DNA of 5,904 bases, taken from positions 1 to 5,904 of the forward strand of contig JAAYXQ010000080.1 in NCBI GenBank assembly GCA_012515825.1. The letters are read 5' to 3'. Origin of the DNA: Fibrobacter sp. (GTDB lineage Bacteria > Fibrobacterota > Fibrobacteria > Fibrobacterales > Fibrobacteraceae). The notes under the pieces were generated by a model. That model was given only the letters and a program-made list of their open reading frames with translations, was not told where the DNA came from and searched no databases. Positions 1 to 4,286 of this stretch are shown here, piece after piece. Made by a program: the position numbers and the translations under genes. The number at the start of each line of letters is the position of its first letter. Position 1 is the stretch's first letter.

Positions 1-1
1 G

Positions 2-808
2 AAGCGATATGCCGATGCCTTTGAAAAACTCACCTCTTTAAGAATGCTAGTTCTAAAACACCCTCCTTTATTAGAATCTCTTGCTGAATTTTACCCTATC
101 GATAGTTCTTTTTCTTTATCTAGTATCAATCAAGAATTAGAACGGACTCTTATAGAAAAACTTTCGAACATTACCGTATCTATTAAAGATCCACAAGAGT
201 ACGAGATTACCACTCCTATTTTACCTTCCTTTACTGTATACGTATCGGACAAAGAAGGTCCTATTCCAAACTTTCCTATTTATGTAATGCAAAATAATAG
301 AACGCTTGGAGAACGCTATACAAAAGACGCTGGAGAAGTTTCTTTTGCCCTCAAAAATGTCAATTTTGACCAAGGGCCGTATACAATCCAAATTGCAGTC
401 AACTTCCCTCACATGATCTTAAAAAAGACTGGTTTAGATAAACCTCTTGAAATCCAGTATAAAACAAAAAAGACAAAATGTTCTTATTACTTATCTTGTA
501 AAGAGACTGTGAATGTGTGCAATTTAATTGAAAATCGTCTCGCCTCAAAATCTTTCTTCCATAATCCAAACAACCAAAAGAACACCATTCAAGCCAAGGT
601 GACTTCTGAAATTCAAAAAGCAATGAAAGCAGGTAGAAATAATATTATTTCATACTCTGTTTCGCTTCAACTTACTGGACCTGAGATTAATTTTCTGAAA
701 AAAGAAAAAGTCATCGCCAAATCAGAATACGAAGCCGTTATTAAGTTTTTAGAAAAAGTAGATTTGAATGATTTTTCGACTCAAGCTAGTTTTTTATGTA
801 AAGAATAA
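2..808 (+). CDS. Partial envelope-type protein with a beta-rich middle region; N-terminus lies outside the window
   Basis: The frame is open from base 2 with no stop, and coding-like sequence (KRYADAFEKLTSLR) precedes the first ATG at 44. The gene therefore most likely starts upstream and 268 residues are visible. Three parts can be seen. Visible residues about 1-70 look helical and amphipathic. Residues about 75-140 look beta-rich, with a pattern like carboxypeptidase-regulatory or Ig-like repeats (DKEGPIPNFPIYV, then TKDAGEVSFAL). The C-terminal part has four cysteines (CSYYLSCKETVNVC and the final FLCKE) and a helical stretch around EIQKAMKAG. I do not recognise the family with certainty. 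The layout loosely recalls LPP20/FlgT-like outer-membrane lipoproteins, but the diagnostic N-terminus is missing. The next gene starts 15 bp downstream, so this is probably the upstream member of the TPM-LemA operon. The coding call is firm; the function is not. Confidence 0.8.
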   Translation, partial: KRYADAFEKLTSLRMLVLKHPPLLESLAEFYPIDSSFSLSSINQELERTLIEKLSNITVSIKDPQEYEITTPILPSFTVYVSDKEGPIPNFPIYVMQNNRTLGERYTKDAGEVSFALKNVNFDQGPYTIQIAVNFPHMILKKTGLDKPLEIQYKTKKTKCSYYLSCKETVNVCNLIENRLASKSFFHNPNNQKNTIQAKVTSEIQKAMKAGRNNIISYSVSLQLTGPEINFLKKEKVIAKSEYEAVIKFLEKVDLNDFSTQASFLCKE

Positions 809-823
809 TGCTATCTTGAAGTC

Positions 824-1555
824 ATGAATCGTTTTTGGATTTTCTTACTCTTTTTTGCTCCCTTTTTATTTTCGAGTCCTCCTGTCAATTCTTATGTATT
901 TGATGAAAATCGCTTGCTCACAACGCAAGAAACAGAGACTTTTAATTTAATAGCTCAAGAACTTTACAATAAAACAGGCGTAGGCCTTGCTGCCGCTTTA
1001 TACCAAGATATTGGAGAAGAAGACCCCAGAGAATTTGCGCTAAAGACAGCAGAATCTTTTGGTATAGGGAAAAAAGGCGTTGATGAAGGCATCCTTATTT
1101 TTGTTGCCATGAATCAAAAACGCCGCAGTGTAGAAGTAGGTTACGGAGCAGAACCTTATTTACCAGATGTTTTAGTAGAAAAGATACAGCAACAAACTTT
1201 AATCCCCGCATTTAGGCAACACAAGTATGGCGAAGGCGTTATATCACTAGCTTGGGCCTTGGCTTCTCATGTCGCTAAAGAAAAACAAGTCACTCTGGAT
1301 TTAAATAACGTTTCACTTGCTGCGGCTCCAGAAGAAAAAGGCGAGTTTTCTTTTATAAAAGCAATATTTATTTTTATCCTAATTCTGTTTCTGCTTTTTA
1401 CTAAAACGGGTAGACACATTCTCTTTTTAATGATTATTAGTCAAATGGGTGGCGGTGGTCGTAGAAGCGGCGGATTTGGTGGACGTAGCGGCGGATTTGG
1501 TGGCGGCTTTGGCGGTGGACGCTTTGGTGGCGGTGGTTCTGGCGGTTCTTGGTAG
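824..1555 (+). CDS. TPM-domain (YgcG-family) membrane protein with a Gly-rich C-terminal tail
   Basis: This is a 243-residue envelope protein of the TPM/YgcG family. Residues 1-18 form a signal peptide (MNRF, a hydrophobic core, then FSS). The TPM domain covers about residues 22-155. Family hallmarks are VFDENRLLT near its start, the FGIGKKGVDEGILIFVA block at 80-95, VEVGYGAEP at 103-111 and LIPAFRQHKYGEGV at 126-139. A transmembrane helix follows at about 177-193. Residues 209-241 are almost entirely Gly with Arg, Ser and Phe, and the protein ends GGSW, as is typical of these proteins. The family's role is poorly defined: a plant chloroplast member is linked to photosystem II repair and some members were reported as phosphatases. 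The probable site is anchored in the inner membrane with the TPM domain outside the cytoplasm. The ATG at 824 has only a weak Shine-Dalgarno sequence but is supported by the signal peptide. LemA, encoded two genes downstream, is a common genomic partner. Confidence 0.93.
   Translation: MNRFWIFLLFFAPFLFSSPPVNSYVFDENRLLTTQETETFNLIAQELYNKTGVGLAAALYQDIGEEDPREFALKTAESFGIGKKGVDEGILIFVAMNQKRRSVEVGYGAEPYLPDVLVEKIQQQTLIPAFRQHKYGEGVISLAWALASHVAKEKQVTLDLNNVSLAAAPEEKGEFSFIKAIFIFILILFLLFTKTGRHILFLMIISQMGGGGRRSGGFGGRSGGFGGGFGGGRFGGGGSGGSW
1463..1504 (+). repeat. Two tandem 21-bp coding repeats (RSGGFGG)
   Basis: Two in-frame 21-bp units at 1463-1483 and 1484-1504 encode residues 214-220 and 221-227 of the TPM protein. 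They share an exact 17-bp core, AGCGGCGGATTTGGTGG (1466-1482 and 1487-1503). Further GGCGGT-type degenerate units follow up to the stop codon. The stretch is much richer in G than the surrounding sequence. It probably varies in length by slippage in steps that keep the frame; that is inference. Confidence 0.85.
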
Positions 1556-1558
1556 GAG
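1554..1558 (+). promoter_or_regulatory. Ribosome binding site AGGAG for the nucleotidyltransferase-like gene
   Basis: AGGAG lies 5 bp before the ATG at 1564 and overlaps the TAG stop of the TPM gene (1553-1555). It decides the start: a TTG in the same frame at 1549 would begin inside the TPM gene and upstream of this site, so ATG 1564 is preferred. Confidence 0.85.
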
Positions 1559-1563
1559 ATATT

Positions 1564-2253
1564 ATGAAACGTATTTTAAGTATTCCTGAATTTGAAAAAT
1601 CCATGTGGAAAGAATGGTTGCTAGAAGCTCTTGGCAGCAACTTAATTTCTGCATTCTTACATGGCGATTGCTTAATGCCTGGCTTTAACCCATTTAAACA
1701 AAATTGGGAAATGAGCTTTATATTAAAAGACAATTCTCCTGAATCACTAGAGCCTCTTCAAGGTCTTTTAAAAAGCGCCGCTAAAACAGGGGTCTCTTTT
1801 GGATTCTTTTTTACAAAAGAAAGTATTGAACAATCTAAAGACACGTTCCCTCTAGAATTTTTGCATATCGCGAATCGGCATGCTTGTATTTTAGGAGAAG
1901 ATCCTTTACCTAATTTCACTATTGATTTTCAAGCTCTTCGTTTGCAATGCGAAAGAGAACTTCGTGGTCAATTGATTCAGATTAGACGTCAATTTGTCTA
2001 TATGAAACAAGGGAAAACACTTTTAGACTTTTTCTTAGATACAGAACGTCAAGTACTTCCTTTATTTTACGGGGTGTATTTTTTAAATCATAAAATCTAC
2101 CCAGAATCTCATGACACCGTTTATGAAGAATACCCTTTCTTAAAAATACAGCCCCCTACTCGTGATGAAAAAGAAATCACGGAGCGAGCTCACAATTACA
2201 TTATAGCACTCACACAAACTGTAAACACAATAGATTCGATGGAGATTCAATGA
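1564..2253 (+). CDS. Nucleotidyltransferase-fold-like protein with a degenerate active site
   Basis: This 229-residue soluble protein has no signal peptide or membrane segment. Residues 26-54 (NLISAFLHGDCLMPG through WEMSFILKD) line up with the opening strand-loop-strand of MNT/KNT-type nucleotidyltransferases, which normally read YGS.ARG followed by SDxD. Here G34 is kept, the Ser becomes D35, and the acidic pair is replaced by NWEMS (47-51), so metal binding and catalysis look lost. Residues 95-114 (FPLEFLHIANRHACILGEDP) and 125-141 (LRLQCERELRGQLIQIR) match the part of a predicted nucleotidyltransferase family that usually reads FPIEFLDI...VLYGEDPL and then a helical ELRGKLL segment. I recall such genes beside LemA/TPM genes. 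The gene starts 8 bp after the TPM stop and overlaps lemA by 4 bp (ATGA). A non-catalytic structural or regulatory role is inferred. The family call rests on pattern memory, not a search. Confidence 0.75.
   Translation: MKRILSIPEFEKSMWKEWLLEALGSNLISAFLHGDCLMPGFNPFKQNWEMSFILKDNSPESLEPLQGLLKSAAKTGVSFGFFFTKESIEQSKDTFPLEFLHIANRHACILGEDPLPNFTIDFQALRLQCERELRGQLIQIRRQFVYMKQGKTLLDFFLDTERQVLPLFYGVYFLNHKIYPESHDTVYEEYPFLKIQPPTRDEKEITERAHNYIIALTQTVNTIDSMEIQ
2241..2244 (+). promoter_or_regulatory. Ribosome binding site GGAG for lemA
   Basis: GGAG sits 5 bp before the lemA ATG at 2250, inside the end of the preceding gene. The start and stop share ATGA (2250-2253), so translational coupling is likely. Confidence 0.7.
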
Positions 2254-2852
2254 AAAAAATCATTCTGATTATCATAGCAGTAATCGCTATTATTGGCGTC
2301 CTTATTGGCGTTCGAACCATAGGCATATACAACCAAATCATCGCCTTTGACGAATCCGTCAAAGAAAAATGGGCTCAAGTCGAAAACGCCTACCAGCGCC
2401 GCTTTGATCTCATTCCAAACATCGTTGCCTCCGTTCAGGGAGAAGCAAACTTTGAAAAAAGTACTCTCACTGAAATAGTAGACGCAAGAAGCCGTATGGG
2501 TGGCGTTGTGAAAGTCGATGAGAATATGCTGAACGACGAAGCCGCTATGAAACGTTTCCAAGAGACCCAAGCTTCTTTAGGTGGGGCTTTGCAACGCTTA
2601 ATGATGGTCACCGAAAACTACCCTACTTTACAAAGCAATAAAGGGTTCCAAGATTTACGCGTACAATTAGAAGGCGCTGAAAATCGCATTTCTGTGGAAC
2701 GCAAACGTTATAACGAAATCGTCAAAGAATACAATACTTTGATTCGTCAGTTCCCTACCAATTTAGTTGCAGGGTTTGCTGGCGCTTCTCCTAAGGTTCC
2801 ATTTGCAGCAGATGCCACAGCATCTACAGCCCCAAAAGTCGAATTCAAGTAA
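2250..2852 (+). CDS. lemA: LemA family membrane protein
   Basis: This is a full-length, 200-residue LemA protein, close to the usual 185-200. Residues 1-24 are one hydrophobic N-terminal helix (MKK, then an Ile/Val-rich stretch), which anchors the protein with a short N-terminus. The rest is the helical LemA bundle. Signature segments are VKEKWAQVENAYQRR (37-51), FDLIPNIVASV (52-62), ENYPTLQSNKGFQDL (122-136), LEGAENRISVERKRYN (140-155) and the end of the core at YNTLIRQFPTNLVAGFAG (161-178). The final stretch is Ala/Pro-rich and low in complexity. The biochemical role of bacterial LemA is not settled. It is a widespread envelope protein often encoded next to TPM-domain or M48 peptidase (HtpX-like) genes. 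Here it is the last gene of the + strand operon, directly before an intrinsic terminator. Confidence 0.97.
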   Translation: MKKIILIIIAVIAIIGVLIGVRTIGIYNQIIAFDESVKEKWAQVENAYQRRFDLIPNIVASVQGEANFEKSTLTEIVDARSRMGGVVKVDENMLNDEAAMKRFQETQASLGGALQRLMMVTENYPTLQSNKGFQDLRVQLEGAENRISVERKRYNEIVKEYNTLIRQFPTNLVAGFAGASPKVPFAADATASTAPKVEFK

Positions 2853-2878
2853 GAGAAAATTACACTCGATATATTTTT

Positions 2879-2910
2879 ATAACCCCTTTTTCGAAAGGGG
2901 TTATTTTTTT
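2879..2910 (+). terminator. Rho-independent terminator of the lemA operon
   Basis: A perfect 9-bp stem, AACCCCTTT / AAAGGGGTT (2881-2889 and 2894-2902), is closed by a TTCG tetraloop. It can be extended by two A-T pairs at its base. It is followed by T-rich sequence, with seven T at 2904-2910. It starts 26 bp after the lemA stop. The sequence upstream is T-rich rather than A-rich, so it should act on the + strand only. Confidence 0.93.
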
Positions 2911-2918
2911 GAATCGTT
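2904..2918 (+). repeat. 15-bp direct repeat, copy 1 (TTTTTTTGAATCGTT)
   Basis: This 15-bp string is repeated exactly at 3146-3160, 242 bp away. The copy here overlaps the T-run of the lemA terminator; the other lies just upstream of the lipoprotein gene's terminator. Half of the word is a T-run, so chance contributes, but GAATCGTT also matches. Confidence 0.6.
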
Positions 2919-2921
2919 TTT

Positions 2922-2953
2922 TACGCGATCCATGGTTTGATATTATTCGATTT
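2922..2953 (+). repeat. Imperfect 32-bp direct repeat, copy 1
   Basis: This segment matches 3046-3077 at 24 of 32 positions without gaps, including an exact 9-bp core GCGATCCAT (2925-2933). The two copies are offset by 124 bp. On the - strand each core reads ATGGATCGC, which could start a very short ORF. Confidence 0.55.
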
Positions 2954-3045
2954 ATTTTTTTGATTTTTCAAATCGTTATGTTTTTTTCGACAAGTTGCAC
3001 TAAATCATTGCTTGATTTTTTTCACATTATAATTGTTTCCAATTC

Positions 3046-3077
3046 TATGCGATCCATTATCTGATCTTATTTGACTC
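3046..3077 (+). repeat. Imperfect 32-bp direct repeat, copy 2
   Basis: This is the second copy of the repeat at 2922-2953, with the same GCGATCCAT core at 3049-3057. The following TGAT.TTATT.GA pattern is also conserved. Confidence 0.55.
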
Positions 3078-3145
3078 TTTAATTTGTTTTTTGTCTGTTG
3101 ATTCTATTTTTCGAATCTTTATAATCTGGTTTTAAGGTCTATCGT

Positions 3146-3160
3146 TTTTTTTGAATCGTT
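3146..3160 (+). repeat. 15-bp direct repeat, copy 2 (TTTTTTTGAATCGTT)
   Basis: This is an exact second copy of 2904-2918. Its end also forms the left arm of a small inverted repeat, AATCGT-TAT-ACGATT (3154-3168), which is followed by T residues. Confidence 0.6.
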
Positions 3161-3191
3161 ATACGATTTTTCAATTCCATTTTTACAATAC

Positions 3192-3226
3192 AAAAAAGGC
3201 CCTGCGCGATTATTAAAGCAAGGCCT
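3192..3226 (-). terminator. Rho-independent terminator of the lipoprotein (argBD) transcript
   Basis: Read on the - strand, AGGCCTTGC (3226-3218) pairs with GCAGGGCCT (3205-3197). This gives a 9-bp stem with one G-U wobble and a 12-nt loop. A run of T follows (the A-tract at 3192-3197 on the + strand). It lies 27 bp past the lipoprotein stop codon. The wobble appears as an A-C mismatch on the + strand, so the hairpin is more stable in the - strand RNA, which supports that orientation. Confidence 0.88.
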
Positions 3227-3252
3227 AGTTATTTATCAATTAATGATTTTAA

Positions 3253-4260
3253 TTAAATATCTTGAACGCAACGGACAGAATAAGCCACATGCTTATAATT
3301 TGAATGACGATATATTTCATCATTATCATAGCTTAGGCTTCTAAACCAAGCCATATTGCTATTGACTTCTGTCGCTGTCCAAAAATAAGCGTACAAGCCT
3401 TGGTACAAGAAATTACCTTCATAATAAATGCCTGCTGGTAAACCGCCAAATCCAACTGCATTAATTCCATTGGCATTGTTTTCGCCTTCAGCAACCCAGC
3501 CTTCTCTTGATTTTAATTTAAGCCCAGCCTCGCTACCTACGGCACTTGCCATTGCATTCCATTCTTGATCGGTCGGTAAACGCCAACCCGAACGGCAAAC
3601 TTTTTTTGCAGTTTCATAATCATACAAACGGCCATGGCGTCTGCAATTATTACTCTTATTATCGTAACACCAAGAGCCAGAAAAAGTCCAGATATTCATG
3701 TTTTCCGTAGTCCACTTTAAATTGCCAATCGTCACTGTTTTTAAGCCATCATAGCAAGATCTAAAAACGGCTTTGATTGTAACGGATTTTTTTGGCATAA
3801 TCACTTGAGCAGAATCAGAATCCTCATCTGTTTTTAGAGAAATCGAATCGGATACATCCCATTCTCGAAAACATAATCCAGAATCTAGTTTATCTTCAGG
3901 GACAACTAAAATGGAGTCTCCTTCTTTATAGAATCCCGATCCAGAAGCATTTTCGACGACTAATTGAAACGAGTCTACTTTTGCTTCTATTCCATTTATT
4001 TTTGAAGTAGAAGAGGCGTTCATTACTGAAGAAGAGGATTCAATTAAAGAAACTTCTAAAGAAGAAGAAGAATCCAAAGAAGAGGTAGTATCTGAAACCT
4101 CTTGTTTTACTTCTCTTTTGGCTCCATACCAAGAGTTGATTTTGGCCATAGAAAAGAGACTCTTATTTTGTTGTTCTTTAGCCTGCCTTGATTTTTGTGA
4201 ATCACAGCCTGCCAATAGCAAAACAAAAAAGAGTAAAAACAGGGTGATTTTTTGAGACAT
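3253..4260 (-). CDS. FISUMP-domain surface lipoprotein with an InlB-like repeat
   Basis: This is a 335-residue predicted lipoprotein. The type II signal peptide has a hydrophobic core at 5-16 and a lipobox LAGC with the lipidated Cys at 19. A charged region and a Ser-rich linker (about 54-86, SSLDSSSSLEV and similar) follow. Residues about 97-168 resemble a divergent InlB B-repeat: FQLVVENASGSGFYKEGD, then FREWDVS and IMPKKSVTIKAVF. Residues about 174-335 are a FISUMP domain with its hallmarks: VTIGNLKWTTENMN (176-189), WCYDN...C..HGRLYDYETA (197-218), CRSGWRLPTDQEWN (222-235), GFGGLPAGIYYEGNF (270-284), YFWTATE (292-298) and the ending YSVRCVQ (327-333). The function of FISUMP proteins is not established; they are surface or secreted proteins greatly expanded in Fibrobacter succinogenes. 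An outer-membrane, outward-facing location is inferred. The gene lies 26 bp after argD with no terminator between, and has a strong Shine-Dalgarno sequence. Confidence 0.93.
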   Translation of the reverse strand: MSQKITLFLLFFVLLLAGCDSQKSRQAKEQQNKSLFSMAKINSWYGAKREVKQEVSDTTSSLDSSSSLEVSLIESSSSVMNASSTSKINGIEAKVDSFQLVVENASGSGFYKEGDSILVVPEDKLDSGLCFREWDVSDSISLKTDEDSDSAQVIMPKKSVTIKAVFRSCYDGLKTVTIGNLKWTTENMNIWTFSGSWCYDNKSNNCRRHGRLYDYETAKKVCRSGWRLPTDQEWNAMASAVGSEAGLKLKSREGWVAEGENNANGINAVGFGGLPAGIYYEGNFLYQGLYAYFWTATEVNSNMAWFRSLSYDNDEIYRHSNYKHVAYSVRCVQDI

Positions 4261-4267
4261 AAGCCCT

Positions 4268-4272
4268 CTCCT
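4268..4272 (-). promoter_or_regulatory. Ribosome binding site AGGAG for the FISUMP lipoprotein
   Basis: On the - strand AGGAG (inside AGGAGAGGG) lies 7 bp before the ATG at 4260, in the 26-bp gap after argD. It is the strongest such site in the window. It can also pair into a small hairpin: CTTCTC (4279-4274) with GAGAGG (4270-4265) around a TAG loop. Confidence 0.85.
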
Positions 4273-4286
4273 AGAGAAGAAAAAAC

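Larger units (their letters stand above)
2911..3191. other. T-rich non-coding spacer with degenerate repeats
   Basis: About 280 bp lie between the two convergent terminators with no credible gene on either strand. The + strand is strongly pyrimidine-rich, with many runs of 5-8 T (for example 2955-2961, 2981-2987, 3016-3022, 3145-3152), and C and G are scarce. Short words recur: GAATCGTT (2911, 3153), AATCGTTAT (2971, 3154), GATTTTTCAA (2962, 3165) and GCGATCCAT (2925, 3049). The only possible ORFs are about 10-13 codons. This could be decayed repeat sequence, an AT-rich bent segment or a small RNA locus; none is shown by the sequence alone. Confidence 0.6.

Noticed and set aside
44..46. ATG at 44 as the true start of the first gene
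   Set aside because: The frame is open to the window edge, no ribosome binding site precedes it and the upstream codons look coding.
221..623. Open frames on the - strand inside the first gene (221-412 and 399-623)
   Set aside because: They are antisense to a well-supported + strand frame and show no recognisable domain or start signal.
1549..1563. TTG at 1549 as the start of the nucleotidyltransferase-like gene
   Set aside because: It lies inside the TPM gene and upstream of the AGGAG site; ATG 1564 is correctly spaced from that site.
1437..1733. Open frame of 98 codons on the - strand across the TPM/nucleotidyltransferase junction
   Set aside because: It is an antisense shadow of the Gly-rich tail (hence its His/Arg/Gln-rich repeats) and of the next gene.
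2247..2570. Open frame of 107 codons on the - strand inside lemA
   Set aside because: It is antisense to a confidently identified lemA and resembles no known family.
2995..3033. TTGCAC (2995) with TATAAT (3028) as a promoter
   Set aside because: The spacing is 27 bp, far from the usual 16-18, and nearer -35-like words give spacings of 10 or 14.
2922..3077. CRISPR-like array formed by the spacer repeats
   Set aside because: There are only two imperfect copies with a 124-bp offset and no cas genes; the repeats are AT-rich and degenerate.
2911..3191. Remnant of a broken protein-coding gene in the spacer
   Set aside because: All frames are full of stops and the short translated pieces match nothing I recognise; repeat-rich non-coding DNA explains it equally well.
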